DNA of 64,000 nt from Theropithecus gelada (GCF_003255815.1 NC_037683.1:77497440-77561439), one strand, 5' to 3'. Counted from the stretch's first letter, positions 34,418-46,629 are shown. Notes: generated from the sequence alone by a model not told the origin. A program made the numbers and translations.

Positions 34418-35015
34418 GACAGCAAGTCTTCACTTAACATTGTCAATAGGTTCTTAGATACTGTGACTTTAAGCAAAACAACATATTAAAAAACCAATGT
34501 TACCAACGGCTAATGGATATAAACAAGAGTTAAGTTCCTACGATGGTTTTCTGGTCACAAAAACTTCTAAATAAAGACCACAAACACTTCTTATATTAAA
34601 CACTGAAATAAATGTGAGCTATGTATACATTTTTAAAAGATTAATAAAAATAAATAAGATAATTATTTACCTGCTTATTCCAGTTCAGGGCTGCAGATGG
34701 TCGAAGCCTATCCCAGCAGCTCAGGGTGCAAGGCAGGGACCAACTCTGGGCAGGCTGCCGTCCCATCTCAGTGCACACTCACACACATGCCCATACTTAC
34801 TCGCACTGGGACCATTTAGACATGCTGATTCACCTAGCATGCACACTTTGGGGTGTGGATGGAAACCAGAGTACCCAGAGAAAACCCATATAAACATGTG
34901 GAGAACATACACACTCCACACAGTGGATCTGGCCAGGAACTGATTTTGTTTTTCTCATCAATGTTATCACAAAATGATGTTGAATGAAATGGCGATATTT
35001 AAGGACCTACTGTAC
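34418..35015. mobile_element. DNA transposon-like element with terminal inverted repeats
   Basis: Left end ACAGCAAGTCTTCACTTAAC and the reverse complement of the right end, ACAGTAGGTCCTTAAATATC, align imperfectly. Inside, GCCTATCCCAGCAGCTCAGG and GGAGAAAACCCATATAAACA belong to a motif block common in vertebrate DNA elements. Tigger-type (TcMar) is my best guess for the class; family not assigned. The frames at 34614-34943 are not genes. Confidence 0.55.
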
Positions 35016-36655
35016 TACTCTGTCCCTAGCAAGTAGTAGGACCTGCTAAAATATCTGTTGACTTGCAATAAAGTCAGTCCAGTTAAGGACCCACAAAAAA
35101 TGAAGATGTATTTTAAACAAAAAACAAGTTGTGGGACCTTATCAGAGAATCTGCGAAGGGGTTATGTGAGCAATCATCGGATTTGCAAAGGTAGCTATAT
35201 GAGTTTAATGATTATTCTTTAGAATTTAGCTTGTAGGAATCCTACCCTCTCTTCCAAAACCAGAAAAAGTTGGAGAAATCTTTTTTGTTGAGGATAGACT
35301 GACAGTGGCATTAGGGGAGGTGTGATGTATGCTTCATAAAGGGGAATGGCATATACATACATACATATATATGTATGTATTTAAAATTTCCATTGTGATC
35401 ATCCCAGATAAGAATGTGTTTTATTTTAAAAATACAATACGTAATATCCTGCTTCCTTTCTAAAATTTAGAGTAGCAGAGTTTTGTGAACAACTTGGTGT
35501 TTCAGGGCAATAGCATCCCAAGAGGTAACATGAGATTTCTGGTCTAAGAGGTCTGCATTCTAGAAGCCCATACCTGGAAGAACATGTCCAGGTACCTCTG
35601 AGCTAGGGTCAGGGTTAATGCTGGGGAATGCGCGCCACCTACTGACAGCCCAAGTCAACCTTTCTCCTTCCAGGAACCTCCCTCTTGGTTTGGCTAAGAG
35701 CAGGTATCTCACAGAGGTTGGCCCCAGAAGACCCAGGGAGGTTGTCTGCAGTCCCCACTGTGTTTCACGGGGAAGTTCATGAGAATGTAGCCACACAGAG
35801 AGAGGTGTTCTGAGTGTATGTCTTCCATGAAAAGTTTTCCATTGAAAACTCTTTCATTGCCCAAAGTATCAACAGGCTTGGTGCGGAAAATAACAGAACC
35901 AATATTTGGTTGAATGCTGTTATGTAAAATTATGGTTCTGCAACATGAGATCTAAAGACAGTTGTATTTCTAAGGCATGTAGGCGGCAGAGGGTGAAGTT
36001 TAGGAATTAACTCTGTTTTAGAAGGGTTTGAATCAATTTAAAGGCTTTAAAAAATAGAGGTTCATTTTATTTAAAAATAAAACTTAAACTTATTATTAAA
36101 TGGAGAGCATTTAGAAAAGTGTCATCGCATATCGAGTTTTAGAACATGGACTGAGTGATCAAGCCCTGAGATACTAACAGTAAGGACCCCAGAGTCTCCT
36201 GGCAAACCATTCAGTCTCAGGCTTCTTGTGTAGGAGATAGGCATGATCGCTTGTCCTCTCAATATCATGTTGGGTCAACTTGAAAAGTGCACTAGAGACT
36301 GACAAGATGACGAGCTTTGTTTCTTTCACTAGGAAATGCATCTGGGACACATGATTTTGAGTGTGAGAAAGTCCATTTCCCAAATTAACTGAGATCCGAA
36401 ATTAGACTTCTTTCTCTTCTCTTTGGTGGGAGTTGTATCTCCGAGAAAAGACACTCTGGTTGAGTCAGTACACAGAGCAGCAGGAGAGAGTGGAAGGACC
36501 ACAAGGGTAGAGAGGAAATATTCCTTCAGCAGCTGGGCTAGGGAATGGCTCCACAAGCTATGGTCTTGGCAAACTGGCTTTTGAGGCTTCCCATTTTCAC
36601 CCTCAGCAGCACTGAATCCCTGAGAGTTCCAGCACTACTCATCCCAAAGAAATCG
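35016..36655. other. Gene-free stretch, no recognised repeat
   Basis: Contains a perfect 24-bp AT-rich palindrome at 35357-35380. No Alu or LINE recognised; short frames at 35560-35796 and 36174-36556 have no supporting features. Confidence 0.4.
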
Positions 36656-36659
36656 AGCT

Positions 36660-36835
36660 AACAGCAGGGTTTGCTGGGTGCCTGGTACTGAGCTTAATGC
36701 CTTTTGAAAATTGGTTCATCCATTCTGCCCACAGCCCTATGAAGGCTCAGGGACAGAGGTTAAAGGAACTTGCCCAAACCCCCAGAGCTAATGAATGAGA
36801 AAGTTGACATCTAAACCCAGTTCTGCCTGGCTCCA
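36660..36835 (-). mobile_element. MIR SINE, antisense
   Basis: GTGCCTGGTACTGAGCTTAA, CAGGGACAGAGGTTAAAGGA, AACCCAGTTCTGCCTGGCTC. Confidence 0.75.
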
Positions 36836-37314
36836 GAAAAATCAGTGTTCTTTTCCATGTGAGTTCTGACCTGTCATGGTGGCTTTTCAGAAACTGCTAG
36901 TGGAAGTATCTTGGAACTAGAGAAGATATGAAAGCTTCCATAGCTGTTTCTTTTCTTGTAAGAGGCTTATCCTGCACTGTGGGTGACAGAGAATCCCCTA
37001 CTTTCTTTCTTTTTTTTTTTGACTGAAGACCACATAGCATCATCAAAGTTCTAGACTACCTTAAATGGAAAAAGCAGTATTTACCTATTGACTTGAATGT
37101 ATATGCATATGCAAACATATATCATGTGCATGCATCTTTTTTGCATGGAGTAGGGAAGTTGAACAAAGAGTAAGGACACTGAGGAAACAGAGAGCATTGA
37201 GTGGCAGGTAGCTACACAGTGCCAAGACATGGAGCCTGGGAGAAAGAGCACTGGACTGAAAGTCAAGGGTTCTTGATTCTAATTCGGGTCTGCCATTAAT
37301 GAAAAAAAAAAACA
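36836..37314. other. Gene-free stretch, no recognised repeat
   Basis: A T-run at about 37010 and an A-run at about 37302. No coding support. Confidence 0.4.
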
Positions 37315-37540
37315 ACTAGCTAACATTTGAGTGCTTACAATGTATTAAGTACCATTTTGAACATTTTATAAGTATTAATTCACTTAATCCTCATGACCAT
37401 CCTATGAGATAAGTACTATTATTATTCCCACATTGCTGCTGAGAAAACTGAGGCACACAAAGGTTAAGTTACTTGCCCCAGGTAACACCAGCAATAAATG
37501 CTAGAGTTGGCTTAAACTCAGGCAATATGGCTAACTACAT
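37315..37540 (-). mobile_element. MIR SINE, antisense
   Basis: Near-complete antisense MIR: TTCACTTAATCCTCATGACC, TGAGAAAACTGAGGCACACA, GGTTAAGTTACTTGCCCCAG. Confidence 0.9.
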
Positions 37541-38484
37541 TTTTATGTAATGCCATCTCTCAGCTACCTGATTTATTGATTTTGTCAGTGAATCTTTCTG
37601 GACTTCAGTTTTTCCCATTTACACATTTATATTTTTAATAAATATTGAGGCCCAAGCCTGTGTAAGACCTTATAAATCAGTTAGAGGTGGAAAAGACCAT
37701 GCTCACTGATCCCCTACCTCCCACAACACACACCCAGTGCAAAATGCAAGGGAGAGGAAGTCCAAGTGCACTTGAGACTCCCAGGGAAGGCTGCGGGAGG
37801 AGCTGGCATTGGAACTTGATCTTAAGGTGGGAGATTGGCCTAGGAAGGGCATCTCAGCAGAGGTAAAACTCAAGGTGTGTTTGGAGACTCTAGTAACTAG
37901 TCCATTTTGACTCAAGAACAGAGTATTGGGCAGGGGACACTGCCAGAGAGAAAAATCAAGGTCCAAGATCAAAGAGTCACATCCAGGACCACTAATCTGA
38001 CAACTGCATGTCAGCCAAATTTGTGTGGGGAGAGACTGGAGGCCAGCAGACCCATGAGGAGGTTAGCGAACTGGTCTGGCTGAGAGAACTGAGGACCTCA
38101 AGTTGGGTGGTGGGAGGAGATGGGTTCTGAACAATGGGAGCTGATGCCAGAAACATCCAGAAAGCAGGCAGGGTGAGATGGAGGGGGGAGGTGGCACAGT
38201 GAGAAGAATGGCTGAAAAGGGAGCAGCAATGGCTCAGAAAGAAGACAGCTGCTCAAACTAAGATTCCTGTGGGCTATGGAAGCAGACACACTTGCCAGAG
38301 TTAATGGAGTTGTGCGGAGGAAGCTTAGGGTGATGCTCATTAGAGGAGTGTGATGACAGCTAGACCTACTATGTGCCGGGCATTCTGTATGTCCAACCTC
38401 CACCTCCCATGTTATCTCTAATCAACAAAAGAGTACTGTTACACAGGTATGTGGAATTCAGTTTGAGACTTTTTTTTTCTTCCC
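37541..38484. other. Gene-free stretch, weak ancient repeat signal
   Basis: 37655-38110 has G/A-rich phrases (AAGACCTTATAAATCAGTTA, GGAAGGGCATCTCAGCAGAG) reminiscent of the old repeat at 1-4080, too diverged to assign. No credible gene. Confidence 0.3.
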
Positions 38485-38715
38485 CAAAGAAGCAGCATAG
38501 CATAGTGCTAAAAGGACAGACTCTGAAGCCAGAAGACTAGAAAAAGTAGAGGAGCTACTATCATTGTCTATCCTGGGGAAGTGATTTAATTTTTCTATAC
38601 CTCAGTGTGTGCATGTGGGCTAATGTTACCAACCTCATAGTGTTATTGTGAGGATTAAATGAACTAATATATGTAACATGCCTGGCCTGAGTAAGCACCT
38701 GCAAAATGTTAGCTC
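38485..38715 (+). mobile_element. MIR SINE, near-complete
   Basis: AGCATAGCATAGTGCTAAAA, GACAGACTCTGAAGCCAGAA, TTATTGTGAGGATTAAATGA. All three MIR sections are visible. Confidence 0.88.
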
Positions 38716-39074
38716 TTCCTATGGATGAGTAAACTGAGAAGCAGAGATTAAATGATCTGGCTGGAGACACAGCCCTCAGGGCTGGCATACCCAGCTCCAC
38801 CTGCCCCAAGGCCTCCTTCAGTTCCACTAAGCCACAGTGATGTGAGCAGAGCCATAAAACAGAGAGGGAAAGAATAGAAGAGGCCTAAGGTAACAGCACG
38901 GTCAGGTGAAGAGAGGAGGACAAGGAATGCAAGCACGATCAAGAAGAAATTGGGAGGAAGAGCAGATCTGTTTTTCATATGTATAACTACACTGAAAATA
39001 ATTTATTGGCAAAATTTGCATGTATGTACATGCATGCTCATATGGGTGCCTGTGTATGTGTACAATTGGAAAGT

Positions 39075-39383
39075 TTCTTTTTTTTTTTCCTTTTTTTTTT
39101 TTTGAGACAAAGTCTCACTCAGTCTCCCAGGCTGGAGTGCAGTGGTGCGATCTCAGCTCACTGCAACCTCCCACTCCCCGGTTCAAGTGGTTCTCCTGCC
39201 CCAGCCTCCCCAGTAGCTGGGATTCCAGGTGCGCACCACCACCTGGCTCTTCTTTGTATTTTTAGTAGAGATGGAGTTTTGCCGTGTTGGCCAGGATGGT
39301 CTTGAACTCCTGACCTCAAGTGATCTGCCAGCCTTGGCCTCCCAAAGTGCTGGGATTACAGGTGTGAGCCACCACGCCCAGCA
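39075..39383 (-). mobile_element. AluS-type element, antisense
   Basis: T-rich tail, GAGACAAAGTCTCACTCAGT, through GTGTGAGCCACCACGCCCAG. Frames at 38979-39435 are Alu-derived. Confidence 0.95.
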
Positions 39384-39394
39384 TGTAAAGTTTG

Positions 39395-39434
39395 TTTGTT
39401 TGTTTGTTTGTTTCTTTCTTTTTTTTTTTTTTTA
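39395..39434. repeat. TTTG repeat and T-run
   Basis: Five to six TTTG units followed by TTTC and a T14 run. It is the antisense tail zone of the following L1. Confidence 0.85.
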
Positions 39435-39668
39435 ACATTTATTTTAGGTTCAGATGTACATGTGCAGGTTTGTTATACAGGTAAACTCATGTCATGCAGG
39501 TTTGTTGTACAGATTATTTTGTGATCCAGATACTAAGCCTCGTACCCAATAGTTATTTTTCTCTGCTCCTCTCCCTACTCCCACTCTCCACCCTCAAGTA
39601 GACCCCAGTGTCTGTAGTTCTTCTCTTTGTGTACGTGTGTTCTCATCATGTAGTTTCCACTTACAAGA
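39435..39668 (-). mobile_element. Truncated L1 3' end, antisense
   Basis: TTTATTTTAGGTTCAGATGT, CATGTGCAGGTTTGTTATAC, ATCCAGATACTAAGCCTCGT. Only about 230 bp of 3' UTR remain. Confidence 0.88.
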
Positions 39669-40158
39669 AGAATAGATTTTTAAAAGATCTTTTCTGTTTT
39701 CTTGATCATTTAAGTAAAATGGGCTTACTCTAAAAATGAAGACATCATGGAACCAAATTCCTGTCACCTAACCACCTCCCCTGCTCCCCTGTCAGACGGC
39801 CACTGCTGACAGTCTTTAAACATACAACCCAAACTCCCAGGACAAGACAGTGTTTTATAGAAGGCAGGGGAGGTGACTCTAAAAGACGGGGGCAGTGATA
39901 AGTCTGATGCAGGAGGGTCAGGGCCACCATGTTGCTGTTGGGGAACACAGACGGTGGAAGTCAGGGTAGGGGTAGGAGTTGGGGGGATGCAGATCTGGTG
40001 TCTGGGTGTGGAGTTATTCTGGCTTGGGAGGGAGGGGGAGTGGGCCCTGACAGTTTCAGGGGTCAGTAACTTACCGTGGAATGGATTCCTTTGGGAGTCT
40101 GGTGAAGCTTGTGGACTGCTTCTCATAATAAGGTCTAAAATGAAATACATGGGATTAC
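39669..40158. other. Gene-free stretch, no recognised repeat
   Basis: G-rich in places (39960-40040). Overlapping frames on both strands (39764-40171 minus; 39873-40235 plus) have no domains. Confidence 0.4.
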
Positions 40159-40173
40159 AAAAGGTAAACACTT

Positions 40174-40478
40174 TATATTTATTTAGTTACTTTTTTGAGA
40201 CAGAGTCTTGCTCTGCCACCCAGGCTGGAGTGTAGTGGTGCTATCTCCGCTCACTGCAACCTCCACCTCTCCAGTTCAAGTGATTCTTTTGCCTCAGCCT
40301 CCCAAGTTGCTGGGATTACAAGCATGTGCCACAATGCCTGGCTAATTTTTGTATTTTTAGTAGAGACGGGGTTTTGCCATCTTGGCCAGGCTGGTCTTGA
40401 ACTCTGGGGCTCAAGTGATCTGCCTGCCTCGGCCTCCCAAAGTGTTGGGATTACAGGCATCAGCCACCAGGCCTGGCC
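40174..40478 (-). mobile_element. AluS-type element, antisense, with target duplication
   Basis: From the tail GAGACAGAGTCTTGCTCTGC to CATCAGCCACCAGGCCTGGC. Flanks AAAAGGTAAACACTT (40159-40173) and AAAAGGTATCCACTT (40479-40493) are a 15-bp duplication with two mismatches. Confidence 0.95.
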
Positions 40479-40494
40479 AAAAGGTATCCACTTC

Positions 40495-42530
40495 TATCCA
40501 CAGACTCCTTAGCATTAAGAACTCCTGCAAAGACACTCTAGCTTTAGGATTAGGCACTTCTATAAAGTTTCCATCCTTAGAAGTTGCGCACTGCCCTCCA
40601 AATCCTCTACACCTTGTCTGTATTGAAATCTGAAGATGCACCCTGAATGCAGAATGGGTCCAAATCTCTAGCTTCAGACTATGATTTTAGACAAATACCT
40701 ACCTTTGGGTGATTTAGATGCCCTAAATTGTAGAGAAGTGTAAAACATCAACATCACCACCCCCATTTACTTATTTCAGAAGGATGTGGGCAGAGTGGAA
40801 AGTGCTTCAGAGACTGTATGTGCTGATCAAGTCCTCATCACCTTCCCAAAAAATCCTACTGAGACCCAAAAGCGGATAATCCTGGGTGATTGGCTCATTG
40901 TAGGAGGTCCTTGGTGTGTCGCACATGCTTGCAAGATGGCTGGTGCATGTCCTCATGGGACTGGATCTGTTGCCCCTGTGTCTGCACCTTCACACACATA
41001 TAGTTTAGCTTTGGAGGCAGGAAGGGGCACTGCAAATGTGATTCGGCATTGAAACTAACGGATATATTTGGGGTTTAGGTTTGCAAATGAAGTTCAAAAA
41101 ATCGGCAGTGACTCTTCTTGGACCAGGTGGAGAGCAGGAAGAAGGCCGGCAGCAGGTGTGACTCAGGTAGATTGGAGAGGCACACTGGGGCACGTTCATT
41201 TGACAAGCGAGTTTATGAAATTTTCCGTATTCCCCATTCACTTGAAAACTGGCTGAGTCTGCCTAAGAAGTCTATCAATACAGTATAGAGCGGGATTATA
41301 TCAAATAATTCCATTTACTGTTTAATTATATTTTTATCTATATTTCGTTGGCCACATGAGCATGTCAGTAAGAAAAAGGCCCATCTACCCCTTGCCCATA
41401 ACTAGATGTGGAATTATCATACCAACTACATCCATTGTTGGAAGTACTATTTTGGGTTGGCCCTATGTAATGTGAAATGAAGAGAAAAAGTGTGTAGCAG
41501 AATCCTGATATGGAAATCCAGACTTAAAAACATTCTCTGATGGTTTGGCATCCTCAGGATAAATTGGTCATAGTTTTCAACAACTCAGATCAAAGCCAAA
41601 TGCTGTTTGTGTCCAGACAGTGATTCAGGGACCATGTCTTACTTGGTTTCTTTGAAAATAAAGCACAGACATCTTTTCATACCTTTGAGAGAAATCTTTT
41701 GGCCGCCGAATTTGTGCATTACAAATTTTCTTGTACTCTAATACAAAGTTCTACATCTTGTCTCAAATGTCTCTTTCGGAGTTATCCCAGCGCTTCTAAG
41801 CTGAGTTGCTTGTTGCAATGATGATCTCCTGATGTCATGCGAAGAAAAAAAAATAGGCCAACTGGTAAAGATAAAAAATAAATGAGAGTAAATAAAACAC
41901 ATATGGAACTTCTACTTTCAGAGTTAAAATGTATATGAGTGTGTATGCAAATCAGTCATCAAAATAGAAATGTAGACTGGGCCTGCCTTAGGCACAATGA
42001 TAAAGTAGTAAGTTTGCCTTTTGTGGCCTTTTATTCCTCTGACCTGGGTATTTTTTCAGAACTTCTACCTCTCTTCTTTCTTCAGCCTACTTTATGACCT
42101 TCTGTAACCTCAGTTAGATATCAGAATTGTCCAATTTGAGAACCACTCAGGACTCTTCCTTGTGCCACACATCTCCTGTTACTTATACTGTGCTCCCCCC
42201 ATCCCAACCACTGCCTAAGACCTTTGTTCATAAGTGGAAATTGTTTAAACGACTTTTTTTTTTTTAAAGTATTAACTCACAGCCAAGTCTTAATTTTAAT
42301 GAACAGGTTATATATATTTTGGAATTATTTCTTGCTTCTTCTTTGTTCACTTAACAGACTGTGAGTGCCTATGATGCAGACAGCAATGGCTTTGGTGTGG
42401 TGGGAATGACAGAAGAGGGCAGTTGTAAACCGGGCACGGGCATGTACACAAAAGGTTAAACAGCTTGACAAGATAGAGTAACAATTCGGAGATGATGCAG
42501 GCTGATTTTGTTTTATCTAAAAAAATGCTT
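40495..42530. other. 2-kb gene-free, repeat-poor stretch
   Basis: No Alu, LINE or LTR recognised. Short frames (40786-41052, 41005-41256) have no features. T-run near 42255. Nothing further to call. Confidence 0.4.
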
Positions 42531-42534
42531 TTAT

Positions 42535-42730
42535 CATACATTATGTGTGGCAGCCACTGTTCTAAGCACTTAACAAATATTAACTCAGTCTCCAAAACAA
42601 TGCTGTAAGGCAAACACCTGACTATATTCATTCTCCTTTTGCAGATAGAGAGACAGGCACAAAGAGCTTAAGTGACTGCCCGAAAGTTGCTCAGCTATTA
42701 AATGTGGAGTCAGGACTAAATCCCAGCAGT
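42535..42730 (-). mobile_element. MIR SINE, antisense
   Basis: TAAGCACTTAACAAATATTA, AGATAGAGAGACAGGCACAA, TGGAGTCAGGACTAAATCCC. Confidence 0.85.
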
Positions 42731-42864
42731 TTGGTTCTGGGGTCTGGGTTCTAAAATTGTATCAGTTCAGTCTCTCCAGCTGGCAAGTGTGAGACCTACA
42801 TGAGGGCTCTGAGTTTGACTGTAGGAGCCATCCCAGGTGGGACAAAGAGATCAAAAAGGGCTTT

Positions 42865-43055
42865 ATGACAATGGTTCTTCACCCTGGCTGCCCATTTGTC
42901 TCCTAGGAAGCTTATAAAAAGTCCTGATGCCTAGATCCTATCCAGGCTGATTAAGTAAGAATCTCTGGCGGGGGTGGGGGTGGGGGGGTGGGGTGGGGCC
43001 TGGCAAGTTTCTCCGGGTATTCTAAAGTGTACCCAGCGCTGACAGCCACTGCAAG
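42865..43055 (+). mobile_element. MER5A-like hAT element with G-run expansion
   Basis: AATGGTTCTTCACCCTGGCT, GGAAGCTTATAAAAAGTCCT and the closing GTATTCTAAAGTGTACCCAG match MER5A. In the middle the usual GGGGTGGGGCC section has expanded into a 29-nt G/T run (42970-42998). Confidence 0.75.
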
Positions 43056-43154
43056 GAAGAGGCACTAGGACTGGATACTCACGGCTGGGGGAGATTTCAG
43101 GGAGGAGGGAGGAGAGGGTGTTCAGGTGGGAGATGGGTGGGGGCAGAACAAGGT

Positions 43155-43388
43155 TCCTTTTCTTCATTCTCCCTTCTCCTCTTCGTTGCCACCCTAACTT
43201 CTGTGTCCTCCTCCAGCGCCCGCCCTTCTTTTTCCTCTTCTTTGACCATGTCTTCCCCCTTCATTCCTTCCCTCTCTGTGTTTTCTCACCTCCTCTCCTC
43301 TGGTAATCCCTTTATCCTCCTCCTTCCTGCATGCCCCTGCTGCTCTCCTCTTACATCCTCTTTCTCCTGCCTTTTCTGTTCCTTGCAG
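43155..43388. repeat. Pyrimidine-rich tract
   Basis: More than 200 bp strongly biased to C/T on the plus strand, ending in TTTTCTGTTCCTTGCAG, which resembles a 3' splice acceptor. No exon downstream can be confirmed. Frames at 43118-43460 are composition artefacts. Confidence 0.6.
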
Positions 43389-43654
43389 TTCAAGGGCTGT
43401 GGGTCCTTTCACTTCACAGTGCCTGTCCTTGCAGCAGAAAGTGGGTGGTGGCAGGGTTAAGGCTCTCAGGTGGGTGGTGATACCAAGCCACAATGCTCCT
43501 GAAGAAGCTAAGGGAAGGATGGGATATACATGGCCAGGCCCCAGATAGTATCAATAGCATTAAATACTATCAGGACAGTGTTCTGTGGGAGCTGAGAGCC
43601 AGCAGTGTTTGGGTCTGGGGGAGAAGGGAGAGAGGAAAGTTGAGAAAGTGCATT

Positions 43655-44115
43655 GCTGCTGTCACAAATTACCCTAAATAGCATCCTAAACAACCCGCAA
43701 TTGTATCTTACAGTTTTGTAGTATACAAGTCTAACACAGGTTTCCTTGGATTAAGATCAAGGTGTGGCAGGGCTGCATGCCTTTCTGGAAGCTCTAGGAA
43801 GGAATTATTCCATTGCCTTTTCCAGCTTCTAGAGCTGCCCACATTCCTTGGTTAATAGCTCCTTCCTACACCTTCAAACCCAGTAACATAGTCTGTCTAT
43901 GGTTCTGCTTCCCTGACTACCACATCCCTAATCCAGGGCTCACTTGCATAGTCCGGGATAGTCTCCCTACTTTAAGGGCAACTAATTAGCAAGCTTAATT
44001 CTGTCTGCAGCCTTAAGTCCCTTTTGCCATGTAATCTAACATATTCATAGGTTCCAGGAGTTAGGATGTGGATTTTTTTGTTGTTGTTGGGGCATGGGGG
44101 GGCACATTATTCTCC
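43655..44115 (-). mobile_element. MLT1-type LTR, antisense
   Basis: CTGCTGTCACAAATTACCCT, TTAAGATCAAGGTGTGGCAG, GAAGGAATTATTCCATTGCC and CCTTAAGTCCCTTTTGCCAT, in antisense MaLR order, ending near CACATTATTCTCCCTATCAG. Confidence 0.75.
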
Positions 44116-44364
44116 CTATCAGAGAAAGCTTTAGAGTAAGAGGAGGTGGATAGTAAAGATCATTCTGTGTAGATAAAACAGCAGGCTCGGAGGCTCTGGA
44201 AAGTTTGCAAAGCAGGCTTTGAGGAACTATAAGAAGTTCAGTATCACAGGAGTGTCATATAAACAGGTCATTACATATATAATTTATACCATATATCTTG
44301 TTCTTAATTTTTACATAAATTATGTTTATCACCTATCTCATCAACATGTATTACAATAAGCATA

Positions 44365-44545
44365 CTTTATGGAGGCAGTAGAGTATTACAGCTAAGAGTG
44401 TGTGCCCTTGAGCCAAGTGAGGCTGGGTCCTACTGTCACCTCTACCACTCATTAGCCCCTATACTGTGAGAATTAAATGAGATCAAGTGTCTTAAATACT
44501 TTGCTCAGCCTGGCACATAATAAGCCCCTAATAAATCTGAGTTGT
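44365..44545 (+). mobile_element. MIR SINE
   Basis: GGAGGCAGTAGAGTATTACA, TGTGAGAATTAAATGAGATC, CTGGCACATAATAAGCCCCT. Confidence 0.85.
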
Positions 44546-45336
44546 TATCATTGCCATAACTAAACTGTGTCTTAAACTGATCACTCATAACTTGCCACCT
44601 TCACTTTCTCCTTAATATCCACTTCTTGCTGGAAGGAAAAAGAAAGCAGTGACAGGGAGAACATTTCTGACTTATGCAATCTGCTGAGATAACATCGTTA
44701 TTATCAAGTTCCCATTGTCTAACTGCTGGGGCCTAAATTCAGTCTAGAATCTAAGGACTCTCTGCCCCTGTTGCTTATATCAGCAGGAGTATCTATAGCT
44801 AGAGTTTCAAATGGCATTTAGTTATGAAACAGAAGACAGAAAAGCATGGGGGTGGGGAGGATATTCAAGGATGAACTGAAACTTTCCAAGGTAGGAGTAA
44901 TAACAGCAGCAACAGCAAAAAGGCATGAGACTCAGAGATGGCTGGGCAGACATGTCTCTATGATTCCTTCTCTATTTCTGAATGCCATTCCAGGAAAATC
45001 TGGGTGTCTCCATTTTATCTAGGAATGAGAAAAATCCAATTTCAGTAGGAATTTGGAAATGAATGTATTTCCTATTAGATGCTGAATTCTGGGGCAATAT
45101 TTGTTAACCAGTAACTGAGAACATGTAGAAATGGCCTGGATGTTCGAGGCAGTTGTCTGACAACCAAATGGATAAACTACTCTATCTGACCCTCACAGGG
45201 TTGACTAGCTGGTCTGAAAGGGGGCATTGTGTAACTACTGGAGAAATGGAATTTCTCTTGCATAATATCAAACTGACCAAATGGTAGGAGGGTCCTGAAG
45301 AGAGTATGAGCCATAACTTTACTTGAAAAACCCACA
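44546..45336. other. Gene-free stretch, no recognised repeat
   Basis: Unique sequence. The frame at 45177-45440 (minus) runs into the neighbouring Alu. Confidence 0.4.
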
Positions 45337-45551
45337 ACCTGGGCAACATAGCGAGACCCCCCTGCCTCTACAAAAATAAACAAAATGAGGGCATGCACCT
45401 GTAGTCCCAGCTCCTTAGGAGGCTGAGGCAAGAGGATCACTTGAGCCCAGGAGGTCGAGGTTGTAGTGAGCTATGATCACACTACTGCATTACAGCTTGG
45501 GTGACAAAGCAAGACCCTATTTAGAAACAAAAACAAAAAACAACAAAAAAA
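45337..45551 (+). mobile_element. AluJ-type element, 5'-truncated
   Basis: ACCTGGGCAACATAGCGAGA, GTAGTCCCAGCTCCTTAGGA, GAGGTCGAGGTTGTAGTGAG; A-rich tail with AAAAACAAAA units. Confidence 0.9.
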
Positions 45552-46239
45552 GACTAAAATGATGTCATAAAAGCTAAATATAATATTTATTAGGTGGTGA
45601 GCCCCTTGAAGTTTGTCTTGCTTATCTTTGTATTCATGATGGTGCCTTAATACCTTAGGTACTTCTATAAGTTGCTGTAATTATTTGTTTAGAAATTAAA
45701 AGGCATTTAGTAACTCGTACAAATGAAAAAGTTAAGAGGTCAGGTAGAAATTAAGTGTGGTTCCATCAGGGCTATTCTCTGTAATCTTCTCCATCCTTCC
45801 CTTCACCAAGTGTGAGCCTTCTGTGTAGGCTGAGAGGAAATCAGTTTCACTTTTTTTTTTTTCTCTCCACAACACATAGAGGAGAAAAGGCTACCTCTCC
45901 AGCAGCTCTCTAGAAAGAAGAGAAGTTACCTTCTTCAGAAGCTATCAAATAACTTTCCTGCTCACATCTCATTTAGCCCAAACTGGGTTACATGCCCATT
46001 TTTTAACCAATCCCTATAGCCAGGAGAATGTCTTGCACGGATTGACTTAGGCCCAGATTTATGAGCCATTCACTTTGACCAAGGGAGTGAGATTCCTCTC
46101 TGAATCACCAAGCCCATCAGTGGAGCTGGAGCTGGGATCAATTTCCCCTGAAGATCTTGGGCTGGGCTCCTTATCAATAGGGGATGCCCCTGGTTTTACA
46201 TGTGTGCTGGCCAGTGTCACAATTCCCATTCAACCTTTG

Positions 46240-46360
46240 CAATAACTGATGTAGTGGAATTGAAGTTCCCCGTGGTTTAGGAACCAGCTCAAGGTCTCTC
46301 GGTTAGTGGTGAAGTTGGGATTCCAGGATTTCTGATTCCAAAGTCCACTCTTCTTCCAAC
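46240..46360 (-). mobile_element. MIR fragment, antisense
   Basis: CCAGCTCAAGGTCTCTCGGT, AGTTGGGATTCCAGGATTTC. Confidence 0.6.
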
Positions 46361-46439
46361 ATACCACCTGCCTGAGTGAATAAACAAATAATTGTCTGGT
46401 GGAAGCAGGGTTTCCCACCCTGAAAAGATAATAGAGCAA

Positions 46440-46625
46440 TGGCTAATAGGTAGAAGTTTGGCTAGTCCCACATGAGTTGGGTGACAGTGGGCAGATATTC
46501 CACCTCTCTCTGCCTCTGTTTTCTCATCTGTAAAATGGAAGTTGTGCTAGATCTTACCTGATTCGGATGTTGTGAGAATGAAGTGAAAAAAATGTAGATC
46601 ATGAACTTAGAGCAGTGCCTCCAGC
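46440..46625 (+). mobile_element. MIR SINE
   Basis: TTGGGTGACAGTGGGCAGAT, TTTTCTCATCTGTAAAATGG, GTTGTGAGAATGAAGTGAAA, AGCAGTGCCTCCAG. Confidence 0.88.
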
Positions 46626-46629
46626 CTGA

